From: Promicromonospora soli
GTDB lineage: Bacteria > Actinomycetota > Actinomycetes > Actinomycetales > Cellulomonadaceae
DNA length: 64,000 nucleotides
Assembly (NCBI RefSeq): GCF_014653785.1
Contig: NZ_BNAS01000003.1
Location: 572,117-636,116, forward strand
Direction: 5' to 3'
The notes beneath the pieces are model-generated. The model did no database searches, was not told where the DNA came from, and worked only from the letters and a program-made list of their open reading frames with translations. The translations under genes and the position numbers were made by a program. Shown here piece after piece: positions 8,153 through 17,974 of the stretch (the stretch's first letter is position 1; every line of letters begins with the position of its first letter).

Positions 8153-9982
8153 TCATGTCTTGGGTGTGGGTTTGGTGGTGTGGATGGGGTTGCCGTGTCG
8201 GTCGGTGAAGTGCCAGCCGTTGTCGTAGTGCATGGTGATGCCTTGGCTGTCGACGAGGTCGTGGTGGTGCCAGCACAGCAGGGCGGCGTTGCTCACGCTG
8301 GTCTCGCCGCCATCGGCCCAGTGGCGCAGGGCGTGGTGGACTTCGCAGCGCGAGGGTGGTTGGTCGCACTGTCCCAGGACGCAGTGTTGGTCGCGGGCGA
8401 TGACGGCTCGGCGTAGCTGTCCGGTGATGGTGCGTTGGGCGCGTCCGACGTCCAGCACCTGGGAGTCGGGTCCGAACACGATGCGGGTGATCTCGCTGTC
8501 GCACGCGATCCGGCGTAGCAGCGTGCTCGGTACGGGGGTGCCGGTCTCGGTGAACACCGCCGGACGCTGCACCCGGTCGGGGCCGGGCCTGGCAGGGCCT
8601 GTCGTGGTCGTGTTGATCACGCCGCCGAACACACCGGTCGCGCCCGGCTCGGGCGCGCTGGCTCCCGGCGGCCGGGTCGGTTCGGTGACGTCGCCGGTCC
8701 CGGTGAACAGCGTGCCGGTCTGGTTCGTGCCGGTCGTGCTGGTGAGGCCGTTGCCGGTGGCACCCAGGCCCGCCGTGCCCGTCGTGCCGTTGGCGCCCGT
8801 GCCCGTCCTGCCCGTGCTGGTGGTGCCTGTGGTGGTGTTCGTGGTGCGGGCGAGGATGTGGAGCTCGGTCCAGGAGACGGTCACGGTCAGGTGGGGGCGC
8901 ACGGAGGCGCCGGTGCCGGTGTGCCCGTTGTCCAGCACGGTGCGGGCGAGGTCGGCCAGGGCCTGGGCGCGGCGTTGTCCGGGGGTGCGGTCGTCCCCGG
9001 CGGCCGGGGCGCCCATGACGGACCCGATCGCGGTGGTCAGGCCCTGCCCGTGCTCCTCGGTCAGGAATCCGGACAGGTGGTACCCGCCCAGGGTGGGGGA
9101 CACGTCCAGGTATTCGCGGTCCTTGGTCTTGGTGTAGCCGCGTTCGTCGGCGTCGGGGTCGGCGTGCCGGGCGAAGTAGCGCACCAGTCCCCGGAACCGG
9201 TCCGGGCCGTTGTCGGCCGACCAGTCCAGCAGCTGCTCCTCCCACGTCGGCGACCCAACCCCAGCAGGACCAGCAGGACCGTTGGGCGCGGGCCCGTCAC
9301 CCGGGCCGCTTCTCGTCTCACCAGCTATACCACCGCTCGTGTCACCAGCCGCGTCACCAGCCGTGTCACCGGCCGGGTCACTGTCCGCGTCACCGCTGGT
9401 GTCGCTGTCCGTGCCGGCCGTGCCAGCCGTGCCGTCCCGTGCCGGTCGTGTCGGGGTTGTGGGTCCGGTGGTAGGCAGGTCGATCGCGGGCGCACCGAGG
9501 GCGTCGGTGCGTGGCGTGCTGGTGGTCGCCACCTCGACCAGGGCGCGGACCTTGTCCACCCCGATGTTCCCGGCCAGGACCTTGGTCAGCGTCGCCGGCA
9601 GATGGTCCCGCAGAGCCCGGGCCGTACGCACGTCTCTCCGTGCGGTCAGGGTCTGTACGTCCTCGACCCGCGCCAGCCAGACCGCGAACGACCTCGCCCC
9701 GGTCACCGCCCACGACCCCTCGGCCTCGATCCGGGGCAGCACCGACCACCGCACCGCGTCCATCCGGGCACCCGCCACCCGCAGCCGCGCCGAGACCCCC
9801 ACCAGACGCGAGACCGCCACCGGCCCGGCCGGGACAAGACCGCCAGCACCAGCGCCGGCACGGTGGCCGTCCCGTGCTTCCGGACCCAACGCCGCGGCCA
9901 GCTCGTCCAGCAGCCCGTCCACGTCGTCCAGGACCTCCTCCACCGGGCGCGGGACACCGCCGTCGTACCGGCCTGCCGGCAT
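8153..9982 (-). CDS. DUF222 / HNH endonuclease domain protein (13E12-repeat family)
   Basis: 609 residues from the ATG at 9982, which has a good ribosome site (GGGGTGGGGAG); the frame is open to 10081. The N-terminal half is the helical DUF222 domain. The C-terminus carries an HNH nuclease motif (CEVHHALRHWADGG … NAALLCWHHHDLV) with its paired cysteines and histidines (CVLGQCDQPPSRCEVHH). Two low-complexity spacers lie between: an Asp/Gly/Ser/Ala stretch of repeated GD(T/A)(A/S)GD units and a Thr/Gly stretch of TGT and GTG units, both encoded by tandem DNA repeats. This family is multicopy in many actinobacterial genomes and often gives rise to repeat-mediated variation. Its biological role is not settled. 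Confidence 0.85.
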   Translation of the reverse strand: MPAGRYDGGVPRPVEEVLDDVDGLLDELAAALGPEARDGHRAGAGAGGLVPAGPVAVSRLVGVSARLRVAGARMDAVRWSVLPRIEAEGSWAVTGARSFAVWLARVEDVQTLTARRDVRTARALRDHLPATLTKVLAGNIGVDKVRALVEVATTSTPRTDALGAPAIDLPTTGPTTPTRPARDGTAGTAGTDSDTSGDADSDPAGDTAGDAAGDTSGGIAGETRSGPGDGPAPNGPAGPAGVGSPTWEEQLLDWSADNGPDRFRGLVRYFARHADPDADERGYTKTKDREYLDVSPTLGGYHLSGFLTEEHGQGLTTAIGSVMGAPAAGDDRTPGQRRAQALADLARTVLDNGHTGTGASVRPHLTVTVSWTELHILARTTNTTTGTTSTGRTGTGANGTTGTAGLGATGNGLTSTTGTNQTGTLFTGTGDVTEPTRPPGASAPEPGATGVFGGVINTTTTGPARPGPDRVQRPAVFTETGTPVPSTLLRRIACDSEITRIVFGPDSQVLDVGRAQRTITGQLRRAVIARDQHCVLGQCDQPPSRCEVHHALRHWADGGETSVSNAALLCWHHHDLVDSQGITMHYDNGWHFTDRHGNPIHTTKPTPKT

Positions 9983-10244
9983 GCTCCCCACCCCATTCCC
10001 GCCACGCACACCGGGAGCCCCAGTCGGGCTCCCTGACCTACCCCCGATCCTATCGAACAAACGTGCGCACCGATGGGCCAATAAAGAATCTGTGGATAAC
10101 CCTTCGAGGGCTCAACAGGGGGTGGCAGAGCGGTCGTGCGCTCCTGCGGACGCGCGAAAGCCCGACGCCGGGCCGGCTTAACCCCTGGGGTGGTGGGGAG
10201 CGGAGAGAGATCGGCGACCGGCACGGCGTCGGGCGGCTTGAGGT

Positions 10245-10260
10245 TGGCGCCTAGGCGCCA
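10245..10260. repeat. 16-bp perfect palindrome
   Basis: TGGCGCCTAGGCGCCA reads the same on both strands without a spacer. It is 100 nt past aceB and about 260 nt upstream of the HNH start, so no target gene is clear. It could be a protein-binding site or chance in GC-rich DNA. Confidence 0.45.
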
Positions 10261-10324
10261 CGAACAGAAATCTGGAAGAAGTTCCGGAACAGCGAGACGC
10301 GAGAGGGGGGAGGGGATGAGCGGC

Positions 10325-10354
10325 GGGGCGCACGCCCCGGTGACGGGGCGCCCC
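10325..10354 (-). terminator. terminator after aceB
   Basis: GGGGCG (10325-10330) pairs with CGCCCC (10349-10354), and an inner CCCC/GGGG stem (10335-10338, 10345-10348) stacks on it. It lies 5 nt beyond the aceB stop on the minus strand. Confidence 0.6.
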
Positions 10355-10359
10355 TGACC

Positions 10360-12180
10360 TCAGGGCCGGTCGACGGGCGAGCCCACCAGGTACCCCTGGT
10401 ACGCGGGGCTGGTGAGAAACGCCGGGAAGTCGTCCTCGAGGGCGACCGCGCGGAAGATCGCAGCCGCGTCGTCGATCCGGTTCCCGCGATCGTGCGGCAG
10501 CGTGGCGACGACGTCGAGCAGGATCGCCTCGACCCGCTCGCGCGTCACCAGCAGCTGGTCGTCGTCGGTCACGGTGCCCGAGGCGATCCACTGCCACACC
10601 TGCGACCGCGAGATCTCGGCCGTGGCGGCGTCCTCCATGAGGTTGTCGAGCGCTGCGGCTCCCGTTCCCCGGAGCCACGCGTCGATGTAGCGGACGGCCA
10701 CCGAGACGTTCGACCGCAGTCCGGCCGACGTCACCGTCGCCCCCGCGCGGCGGGCCGACGCGACGTCGAGCAGCTCGTGCTGCCCCACCGCGACGTCGGG
10801 CAGCTGCCGCGAGACCTGGTTCGGCGCGTCACCGAGGACGGCGTCGAACTCGGCCTCGGCCACCGGGATGAGGTCGGGATGGGCCACCCACGTGCCGTCG
10901 AAGCCGTCGCCGGCCTCGCGCTTCTTGTCCCCGGCGACCTGCTGGAACGCCTGCCTGGTGACCTCCGGGTTGCGGCGGTCCGGGATGAACGCGCTCATCC
11001 CGCCGATGGCGTGCGCCCCGCGCTTGTGGCACGTGGCCACGAGCAGCTCGGTGTAGGCACGCATGAACGGTGCGGTCATGGTGACCTGCGCACGGTCCGG
11101 CAGCACGTACGAGTCGCCGCGCGTGCGGAAGCACTTGATCACCGAGAACAGGTAGTCCCAGCGGCCGGCGTTGAGGCCGGCGCAGTGGTCGCGCAGCTCA
11201 TAGAGGATCTCCTCCATCTCGAACGCCGCGGGCAGCGTCTCGATGAGCACCGTCGCGCGGATGGTCCCGCGCGGGATGCCGAGCGCGTCCTGCGCGACCT
11301 CGAACACCTCGTTCCAGAGCCGCGCCTCCTTGTATCCCTCTAGCTTGGGCAGGTAGAAGTACGGACCGCGTCCGCGCGCGATGAGCTCGGCTGCGTTGTG
11401 GAAGATGTAGAGACCGAAGTCGACGAGGCTGCCCAGTGCGCTGCTCGTGATGCCGTTCGCGTCCGTGTAGCGCAGGTGGGCCTCGTCGAGGTGCCAGCCG
11501 CGGGGGCGGAACACGATGGTCGGGAGGTCCACGATGTCGGCCGACCGCAGCGTGTACTCCTTGCCCGCCTCGTTCGTGAAGCTGAGCGTGCCGCGGATGG
11601 CGTCGTGCAGCGCGAGCTGCCCCTCCACCACGTTGGGCCACGTGGGGCTGGACGCGTCCTCCGCGTCGGCCAGCCAGCACCTGGCGCCCGAGTTGAGGGC
11701 GTTGATGGTCATCTTCGGGTCGGTGGGTCCCGTGATCTCGACGCGGCGGTCCTCCAGGCCGGGCGCATGACGCGAGCCGGCGACGCGCCAGTGCGGGTCG
11801 TCGCGCACCGGCCGCGTGGAGGCCCGGAAGTCCGGGTCGCTTCCGTCAGCGATGTCCTGGCGGCGCAGCTGGCGCTGCGCGATCAGCTCGTCGCGGGCGG
11901 CGTCGAACCGGTCGTGGAGCAGAGCGAGGAACGCCAGCGCGTCCGGGGTCAGGATCTCGCTGTACCGCGGCCCGACGGGACCGGTCACAGTGATCACGCC
12001 GCGGCGGGTGCCGGTTCTCGAGGCACCCACCCCGCCGCCCAGCAGCGAGCTCGGTGCCGAGCTCCTGGAGACCGGGGCGGAGTCGAGGTGCGACGCCGGC
12101 GGGGTGCCGATCCCGGCGAGGCCGGCGTCGGCGTCGTAGGGGCTGGTGCCCTGGCTTCGGGTGTCGATGGTGGCGGTCAT
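10360..12180 (-). CDS. aceB: malate synthase A (glyoxylate shunt)
   Basis: Condenses glyoxylate with acetyl-CoA to malate. The 606-residue product resembles malate synthase A in length and motifs: ITGPTDPKMTINALNSGA, RGTIRATVLIETLPAAFEM, and MSAFIPDRRNPEV further on. The first ~60 residues are a Ser/Thr/Gly-rich extension beyond the usual core. The ATG overlaps the aceA stop by one base (TGATG) and a GAGGAGG ribosome site lies inside the end of aceA, so the two enzymes of the shunt are translationally coupled as aceA-aceB. This gene order in one operon differs from Corynebacterium, where aceA and aceB are divergent. Confidence 0.95.
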   Translation of the reverse strand: MTATIDTRSQGTSPYDADAGLAGIGTPPASHLDSAPVSRSSAPSSLLGGGVGASRTGTRRGVITVTGPVGPRYSEILTPDALAFLALLHDRFDAARDELIAQRQLRRQDIADGSDPDFRASTRPVRDDPHWRVAGSRHAPGLEDRRVEITGPTDPKMTINALNSGARCWLADAEDASSPTWPNVVEGQLALHDAIRGTLSFTNEAGKEYTLRSADIVDLPTIVFRPRGWHLDEAHLRYTDANGITSSALGSLVDFGLYIFHNAAELIARGRGPYFYLPKLEGYKEARLWNEVFEVAQDALGIPRGTIRATVLIETLPAAFEMEEILYELRDHCAGLNAGRWDYLFSVIKCFRTRGDSYVLPDRAQVTMTAPFMRAYTELLVATCHKRGAHAIGGMSAFIPDRRNPEVTRQAFQQVAGDKKREAGDGFDGTWVAHPDLIPVAEAEFDAVLGDAPNQVSRQLPDVAVGQHELLDVASARRAGATVTSAGLRSNVSVAVRYIDAWLRGTGAAALDNLMEDAATAEISRSQVWQWIASGTVTDDDQLLVTRERVEAILLDVVATLPHDRGNRIDDAAAIFRAVALEDDFPAFLTSPAYQGYLVGSPVDRP

Positions 12181-13544
12181 CAGAACTGCGCCTCCTCGGT
12201 AGAACCGGCCAGGGCGGTGGTGGCGGAGTCGGGGTTGAGCGCCGTCGCCACGCGGTCGAAGTAGCCGGTGCCCACCTCGCGCTGGTGCTTGGTGGCGGTG
12301 TAACCGCGCTCCTCGGCGGCGAACTCGGCCTCCTGCAGCCGCACGTACGCCGACATCTGCTCGCGGGCGTAGCCGTGGGCCAGGTCGAACATCGAGTAGT
12401 TCAGCGCGTGGAAGCCGGCCAGGGTGATGAACTGGAACTTGAAGCCCATCGCGCCGAGCTCACGCTGGAACTTCGCGATCGTGTCGTCGTCCAGGTGCTT
12501 CTTCCAGTTGAACGACGGCGAGCAGTTGTAGCTCAGCATCTGGTCCGGGAAGTCGGCCTTCACGGCCTCGGCGAACTTGCGGGCGAGCTCCAGGTCGGGC
12601 GTTCCGGTCTCCATCCAGATCAGGTCGGAGTACGGCGCGTAGGCCTTGGCGCGGGCGATGCACGGCTCGATGCCGTTCGTCACCTTGTAGAAGCCCTCGT
12701 TGGTGCGCTCCCCGGTGATGAACGGGCGGTCGCGCTCGTCGACGTCGGAGGTGATCAGGGTCGCCGCCTCGGCGTCGGTCCGGGCGATCACGATCGACGG
12801 CACATCGGCGACGTCGGCCGCCAGGCGGGCCGCGTTCAGGGTGCGGACGTGCTGCTGCGTCGGGACGAGCACCTTGCCGCCGAGGTGGCCGCACTTCTTC
12901 TCCGAGGCGAGCTGGTCCTCCCAGTGCACGCCCGCGGCGCCCGACTGGATCATCGACTTCATCAGCTCGTACGCGTTGAGCGGGCCGCCGAAGCCCGCCT
13001 CGGCGTCGGCCACGATCGGGGCCAGCCAGTCGCGGGTGGGGGTGCCGTTCTCCGAGACGTCGATCTGGTCGGCCCGCAGGAGCGCGTTGTTGATGCGGCG
13101 GACGACGGCCGGCACCGAGTTGGCCGGGTAGAGCGACTGGTCGGGGTAGGTCTGCCCCGAGAGGTTTGCGTCGCCGGCGACCTGCCAGCCGGACAGGTAG
13201 ATGGCCTGCAGGCCCGCCTTGACCTGCTGCACCGCCTGGTTGCCGGTCAGCGCCCCGAGGGCGTTGATGTAGTCCTCCTCGTGGAGCTGCCGCCACAGGC
13301 GCTCTGCGCCGCGGCGGGCGAGGGTGCTCTCCTCGCCGACCGAGCCGCGCAGCGCCACGACGTCCTCGGGGGTGTAGGTGCGCTCGATGCCCGCCCAGCG
13401 GGGATCGGACTCCCAGGACTGCTGCAGGTCCGCAGCGGTCTGCACCTGGTCGCCGGTGCGCACGGGCGTCGCCGCAGTCGTCTCGGACCCAGTTGTCGTG
13501 GACGCGGTGGCCTCTGACGTGGAATCGATCGTGGGTGCGCTCAT
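12180..13544 (-). CDS. aceA: isocitrate lyase (glyoxylate shunt)
   Basis: Cleaves isocitrate into glyoxylate and succinate, allowing growth on acetate, fatty acids or hydroxybutyrate. From the ATG at 13544 (ribosome site AAGGAG) the protein is 454 residues. It shows the signature [13 protein letters not shown] with the catalytic cysteine, plus family segments such as [16 protein letters not shown] and [15 protein letters not shown]. The frame stays open to 13700, but those 52 extra residues lack lyase character and no ribosome site supports them. First gene of the aceA-aceB operon; the divergent ramB starts 140 nt away, with palindromic candidate regulatory DNA between. Confidence 0.96.
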   Translation of the reverse strand: MSAPTIDSTSEATASTTTGSETTAATPVRTGDQVQTAADLQQSWESDPRWAGIERTYTPEDVVALRGSVGEESTLARRGAERLWRQLHEEDYINALGALTGNQAVQQVKAGLQAIYLSGWQVAGDANLSGQTYPDQSLYPANSVPAVVRRINNALLRADQIDVSENGTPTRDWLAPIVADAEAGFGGPLNAYELMKSMIQSGAAGVHWEDQLASEKKCGHLGGKVLVPTQQHVRTLNAARLAADVADVPSIVIARTDAEAATLITSDVDERDRPFITGERTNEGFYKVTNGIEPCIARAKAYAPYSDLIWMETGTPDLELARKFAEAVKADFPDQMLSYNCSPSFNWKKHLDDDTIAKFQRELGAMGFKFQFITLAGFHALNYSMFDLAHGYAREQMSAYVRLQEAEFAAEERGYTATKHQREVGTGYFDRVATALNPDSATTALAGSTEEAQF

Positions 13545-13560
13545 GGCGGGTCTCCTTCTC

Positions 13561-13611
13561 GGACGGAACGTGTCACCGCGCTGCCGGGTGACGTGTAACG
13601 ACCATCCGTCC
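13561..13611 (-). promoter_or_regulatory. nested hairpin in the aceA leader
   Basis: GGACGGA (13561-13567) pairs with TCCGTCC (13605-13611), and GTCACC pairs with GGTGAC inside it. It begins 17 nt upstream of the aceA start codon. It may be an operator or a transcript structure near the ribosome site; function is inference. Confidence 0.4.
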
Positions 13612-13642
13612 TGCGCAACCCACATCTCAAGCAGAACTGAGT

Positions 13643-13662
13643 AGAAGATTTGGAGTTCTTCT
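13643..13662. promoter_or_regulatory. candidate RamB operator between aceA and ramB
   Basis: An AT-rich island contains AGAAG-N10-CTTCT with the core TTTGGAGTTCTT. The published corynebacterial RamB motif is roughly (A/G)(A/G)AACTTTGCAAA; the resemblance is partial. The site lies 22 nt before the ramB ATG and about 100 nt before aceA. Confidence 0.35.
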
Positions 13663-13683
13663 GTTGATCGGAAGGCTGTCCGT

Positions 13684-15363
13684 ATGTCACCCTCGGGCAT
13701 GGCAGGAACGACCGAGAATCACAGAACCCCGCGAAACGCGACATCCTCGCGTCTCGCGCAGAACGGTCCTGGGCAGGCTTCTGGCCAGCGATCCGGGCTG
13801 GCAGCCGGGCAAGGAACCGGGCAGCCGGGCGGACAGAGATCCGGGCAGCCGGCCGGACAGAGATCCGGCCAGCGATCCGGACAGGCTCCCGGTCAGGCGT
13901 CCGGGCTGGCCCTCGGGCACCCGCAGGCCGAGCCGGACGCACTCACGATCGGACGCCGCATCCGGCACCTGCGGACGGGCAAGGGCATGACGCTCGAAGA
14001 CCTCGCCTCCGCGATCGACCGGGCTCCGTCGCAGGTCAGCACGCTGGAGAACGGCAAGCGGGAGCCCAAGTTCTCCCAGCTGCAGGCCATCGCGCGGGCG
14101 CTCGGCGCCGACGTCGACGACCTGCTGTCGGCGGAGCCGCCGTCGGAGCGGGATGCGCTGGAGATCGAGCTCGAGCGGGCGCAGCGCGGCCCGCTGTTCG
14201 CGTCGCTCGGGATCGAGGGCGTGCGCATCGGCAAGTCGCTGCCCCACGACGCGCTCGCCACGATCCTGGCGCTGCACCGCGAGCTGGAGCGCCTGCACAC
14301 GGAGCGCGCGGCCACGCCGGAGGAGGCGCGTCGGGCCAACGGGGAGCTCCGCGACGAGATGCGCGCCAAGGACAACTACCTGCCCGAGCTGGAACAGGTC
14401 GCGAAGGAGCTGCTCGCCGACGTCGGGCACACGTCCGGGCCGCTGCCGCAGCGCATGGCCGCCGAGATCGCGGCGCACCTCGGCTTCACGCTCCACTACG
14501 TGAGCGACCTGCCGCACTCGACGCGCTCCGTCATCGACACGCGGAACCGGCGTCTCTACCTGCCGTCCAAGGGGTTCCGGGGGCGTTCGAACACCCGCTC
14601 GGCGCTGCTGCAGGCGCTCGCCTCTCACGTGCTCGACCACACGGAGCCTGGCGACTACGGCGAGTTCCTGCGCCAGCGGGTCGAGGCCAACTACCTGGCA
14701 GCGGCACTGATGGTGCCGGAGAAGCCGGGCGTGAAGTTCTTGCGCGACGCCAAGGACGAGCGCTCCATGGCGATCGAGGACCTGCGTGACGCCTTCGGGG
14801 TGTCGTTCGAGACGGCGGCGCACCGGTTCACGAACCTCGCGACGCGACACCTCGGCATCCCGGTGCACTTCATGAAGGTCCACGAGTCGGGGATCCTGCA
14901 CAAGGCGTACGAGAACGACGGCGTGCGGTTTCCCTCGGACGCCCTGGGCGCGGTCGAGGGGCAGCACGTGTGCAAGAAGTGGACGGCGCGCCGGGTGTTC
15001 GACATCGAGGACCGGTTCAACCCGTACGCGCAGTACACGGACACGCCCACGGGCACCTACTGGTGCACGTCGCGCGTGGAGAACACACCTGACGGCGCCT
15101 TCTCCGTGTCGGTGGGCGTGCCGTTCGCGCACGTCAAGTGGTTCGAGGGGCGCGAGACGACGGAGCGAAACGCCTCGCGCTGCCCTGACGAGTCCTGCTG
15201 CCGGCGTCCGCCCGAGGAGCTCTCCGCCAAGTGGGGCGACTTCGCCTGGCCCTCCGCGCGCCCCCACGCGTCGATGCTGGCTGCGATGCCGTCCGGCGCG
15301 TACCCGGGGGTGGAGACCACGGAGGTCTACCGGTTCCTGGAGCGGCACGCTCCGGAGGACTGA
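13684..15363 (+). CDS. ramB: RamB-like XRE-family regulator of acetate/glyoxylate metabolism
   Basis: 559 residues. Domains: a low-complexity arm (about 27-78) of repeated GQ(R/A)SGQ units; an XRE helix-turn-helix (about 88-145, with [26 protein letters not shown]); an ImmA/IrrE-like region (about 265-400, though the HExxH zinc motif is not apparent); and a C-terminal DUF2083 segment with a cysteine cluster (CPDESCC). This is the architecture of RamB/ScfR regulators, which control isocitrate lyase and acetate genes according to acyl-CoA status. Divergent placement next to aceA-aceB supports that role. The ATG at 13684 has GGAAGG upstream. The GQ arm, encoded by tandem DNA repeats, is not part of the usual family core. 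Confidence 0.85.
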   Translation: MSPSGMAGTTENHRTPRNATSSRLAQNGPGQASGQRSGLAAGQGTGQPGGQRSGQPAGQRSGQRSGQAPGQASGLALGHPQAEPDALTIGRRIRHLRTGKGMTLEDLASAIDRAPSQVSTLENGKREPKFSQLQAIARALGADVDDLLSAEPPSERDALEIELERAQRGPLFASLGIEGVRIGKSLPHDALATILALHRELERLHTERAATPEEARRANGELRDEMRAKDNYLPELEQVAKELLADVGHTSGPLPQRMAAEIAAHLGFTLHYVSDLPHSTRSVIDTRNRRLYLPSKGFRGRSNTRSALLQALASHVLDHTEPGDYGEFLRQRVEANYLAAALMVPEKPGVKFLRDAKDERSMAIEDLRDAFGVSFETAAHRFTNLATRHLGIPVHFMKVHESGILHKAYENDGVRFPSDALGAVEGQHVCKKWTARRVFDIEDRFNPYAQYTDTPTGTYWCTSRVENTPDGAFSVSVGVPFAHVKWFEGRETTERNASRCPDESCCRRPPEELSAKWGDFAWPSARPHASMLAAMPSGAYPGVETTEVYRFLERHAPED

Positions 15364-15426
15364 CGACGGGCAGGGCTCCGGACGACACGCTCCGGACGAC
15401 ACGCTCCGGACGGCTGAGGCGGCCGG

Positions 15427-16356
15427 TCAGCTGTCCGGCCGGACACCGAGCATGCGGTCCCGCTGGCGGGTCATCTCCTCGGCCAGCCCCTGGACGACGG
15501 CGGCCACCGCGGGCCGACGCCAGGACTCGCTGCGGATCACCGCCCAGTAGGGCAGGCGCTCGGTGACCTCTTCGGGCATGAGCCGCACCAGGTCGTCGTG
15601 CCGGTCGGCCATGAAGCACGGCAGGAATCCGAGCCCCGCCCCGGCCCGGGTGGCCTCGACGTGCACGAACACGTTGGTGGAGGCCAGCGCGTCCTGCATG
15701 CCGGGTACGAGGCGGCGCGGCGCGTCGAGGTCGTTCACCTGGAGCATGGAGTCGACGAAGTAGACGAGCCCGTGCTGGGACATCTCGGCGACCGTGGAGG
15801 GCGTGCCGTGTCGCGCCAGGTAGTCGCGCGAGCCGTACATCCCGAGCACGTACTCGCCCAGACGCACGGCCTTCGCCCGCTGGACGCTCAGGTCACCCAC
15901 GACGACGTCGATGTCGACCCCCGAGCGGTGGTGGGTCGCCACGCGGGTGACCGTGACGAGCTCGACGGACAGCTCCGGGTGCGCGCCCCGCAGCCGGGCG
16001 ATCGCGGGGGAGGCGACGTACGCGCTGAACCCGTCGGTCGCCGTCATGCGGACGACGCCGGTGATCGGATCGGCCTCGGTATCGCCCGCGATGAGCCGGT
16101 CGACGGCGTCCGACACCGCCTCGCCCGCCCGTGCCGCGCGCCTGCCGAACGTCGTGAGCTCCCAGCCGTCCGCGCCGCGCACCAGGAGACGGCCGCCGAG
16201 GGCGCGTTCCAGCGCGGTGATGTTGCGGGCGACGGTGGTGTGGTTGACGCCGAGCGCCCGTGCCGCCGTCGTGTACCGGCCCGTGCGGGCCACCTCCAGC
16301 AGCACCAGGAGCTGGTCGGCCACCTGGCCGGCCGGCGGATCGTTGCGGGCGGGCAT
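15427..16356 (-). CDS. LysR-family transcriptional regulator
   Basis: 309 residues from the ATG at 16356; upstream in-frame residues to 16446 overlap the divergent promoter region. An N-terminal winged helix-turn-helix (LLVLLEVARTGRYTTAARA, HTTVARNITALE) is followed by a LysR substrate-binding domain (about 95-295). It is divergent from the MHS transporter and hydroxybutyrate genes with 134 nt between, the classic LysR layout, so it probably activates that cluster in response to hydroxybutyrate or a breakdown product. The ligand is inferred from context only. Confidence 0.88.
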   Translation of the reverse strand: MPARNDPPAGQVADQLLVLLEVARTGRYTTAARALGVNHTTVARNITALERALGGRLLVRGADGWELTTFGRRAARAGEAVSDAVDRLIAGDTEADPITGVVRMTATDGFSAYVASPAIARLRGAHPELSVELVTVTRVATHHRSGVDIDVVVGDLSVQRAKAVRLGEYVLGMYGSRDYLARHGTPSTVAEMSQHGLVYFVDSMLQVNDLDAPRRLVPGMQDALASTNVFVHVEATRAGAGLGFLPCFMADRHDDLVRLMPEEVTERLPYWAVIRSESWRRPAVAAVVQGLAEEMTRQRDRMLGVRPDS

Positions 16357-16379
16357 GCGGGGACAGTACCAAGCACCAG

Positions 16380-16397
16380 GTGTGCATTCGTGCACAC
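16380..16397. promoter_or_regulatory. candidate LysR operator
   Basis: Perfect inverted repeat GTGTGCA-TTCG-TGCACAC in the divergent LysR/transporter intergenic region, 24 nt from the regulator start. LysR boxes usually have dyad symmetry with a T-N11-A core. A second smaller dyad, GTGTC-N6-GACAC, lies at 16464-16479 near the transporter start. Confidence 0.5.
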
Positions 16398-16490
16398 GTG
16401 GTCTGCCGACTTCGTCATTGCTGCGCACAGTGCTTCCCGGGAACACTCAGGCAGGTCACACCCGTGTCAGAGTCGACACCTAGGAGCAGC

Positions 16491-17855
16491 ATGTCTGCAC
16501 AGCAGAGCACCACGGCACCGGAGGACCGGTCGCTGATCAGGCGTATCGTCGCCGCCTCGATGGCCGGCACTGTCGTCGAGTGGTACGACTTCTTCCTCTA
16601 CGCGACCGCCTCGGCGCTCGTGTTCAACAAGGTCCTCATGCCCGAGACGGGCAACGAGTACGACGCGATCATCGCGGCGTTCGTGACCTACGCCGTGGGC
16701 TTCCTCGCCCGTCCCCTCGGCGGCGTCATCTTCGGCCACCTGGGCGACAAGCTCGGGCGCAAGCACACCCTGCAGTTCACGATCCTGCTCATCGGCGCCG
16801 CGACCGTGCTCATGGGCTGCCTGCCGACGTTCCAGCAGGTGGGGTTCCTCGCCCCGGCGCTCCTGGTGATCCTGCGCTTCGTGCAGGGTGTGGCGCTCGG
16901 CGGGGAGTGGGGCGGCGCAGTGCTGCTCGTCGCGGAGCACAGCAAGGACGACGAGCGGGCCCGCTGGACGGCGTGGCCGCAGGCGGGCGTCCCCGGCGGC
17001 AACCTCCTCGCGACGGTGGTGCTCTACACGATGTCCGGCACGCTCAGTGACGCCGCGTTCCTCGCCTGGGGCTGGCGCGTCGCGTTCTGGCTCTCCGCCG
17101 TGGTCATCGTCATCGGCTACTACGTGCGGACCAGGGTCTCGGACGCCCCGATCTACGAGGAGACGAAGGCCGAGATCTCCGATGGCACCAAGAGCTACGG
17201 CGTCCTCGAGGTGATCAGGCGCTACCCGCGTGGCGTGCTGACCGGCATGGGCCTGCGGTTCGCGGAGAACATCCTGTACTACCTCGTGGTGAGCTTCTCG
17301 ATCGTCTATCTCGGGACGGCGCTCGGCATGGACACCACGGGCATCCTCGGCGTCGTCGCGGCGGCGCACGCGTTCCACTTCGTGGTGATCCTCGTCGTGG
17401 GGCGCCTGGCCGACAGCATCGGACGCAAGCCGCTGTACGTGGCCGGCGCCATCCTCGGCGCGACCTGGTGCTGGTTCGCCTTCCCGGCGATGGACACCCG
17501 GAACATGTGGGTGATCCTCGCTGTCCTCATGGCCGGCCTGCTGTTCCACGCCATGATGTACGCGGTGCAGCCGGCGATCATGTCGGAGATGTTCCCGACC
17601 CGGATGCGGTACTCGGGTGTCTCGATCAGCTACCAGGTCACGTCCATCGTGGCCGGCTCCCTCGCCCCGATCCTGGCCACCACCTGGCTCAAGAACACGG
17701 GCTCCTGGTGGCCCACCGCCGTCTACATGGCCATCGCGGCGGCGATCACGCTGGTCGCGGCGCTCGCACTCCGCGAGACTCGGGGTGCCTCGCTGCATGC
17801 CCTCGACGCCGAGGACCAGGCCCGCGAGCGCGCGCTCGCGTTGCAGGACGACTGA
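16491..17855 (+). CDS. MHS-family MFS transporter (metabolite:H+ symporter)
   Basis: 454-residue inner-membrane transporter with about 12 TM helices. The start region EWYDFFLYATASALVFNKV, the loop LGDKLGRKHTL and the R-rich HSKDDERARWTAWPQAGVPGGN segment are typical of the metabolite:H+ symporter family (ShiA, KgtP, ProP relatives). The ATG at 16491 has a TAGGAG ribosome site. It heads the cluster of hydroxybutyrate dehydrogenase, CoA-transferase and thiolase, so its likely substrate is 3-hydroxybutyrate, acetoacetate or a similar short acid. The substrate is inference from context. Confidence 0.85.
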   Translation: MSAQQSTTAPEDRSLIRRIVAASMAGTVVEWYDFFLYATASALVFNKVLMPETGNEYDAIIAAFVTYAVGFLARPLGGVIFGHLGDKLGRKHTLQFTILLIGAATVLMGCLPTFQQVGFLAPALLVILRFVQGVALGGEWGGAVLLVAEHSKDDERARWTAWPQAGVPGGNLLATVVLYTMSGTLSDAAFLAWGWRVAFWLSAVVIVIGYYVRTRVSDAPIYEETKAEISDGTKSYGVLEVIRRYPRGVLTGMGLRFAENILYYLVVSFSIVYLGTALGMDTTGILGVVAAAHAFHFVVILVVGRLADSIGRKPLYVAGAILGATWCWFAFPAMDTRNMWVILAVLMAGLLFHAMMYAVQPAIMSEMFPTRMRYSGVSISYQVTSIVAGSLAPILATTWLKNTGSWWPTAVYMAIAAAITLVAALALRETRGASLHALDAEDQARERALALQDD

Positions 17856-17974
17856 GTGCGGGCCGAGCCGGCGCACGACGTCCTGCCCCGCGATGTCCTG
17901 GCCCGCGACGGCCCGGCCCGCGATCTCCCAGCGCACCCGATCGACCACAGCACGACCGAGGAGAAGGACGGACG

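Larger units (their letters stand above)
9983..10359. other. 377-nt intergenic region without a gene
   Basis: It lies between the HNH start (minus strand) and the aceB stop. It contains the promoter region of the HNH gene, a 16-bp perfect palindrome at 10245-10260 and the aceB terminator at 10325-10354. No tRNA or small ORF could be supported. Confidence 0.5.
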
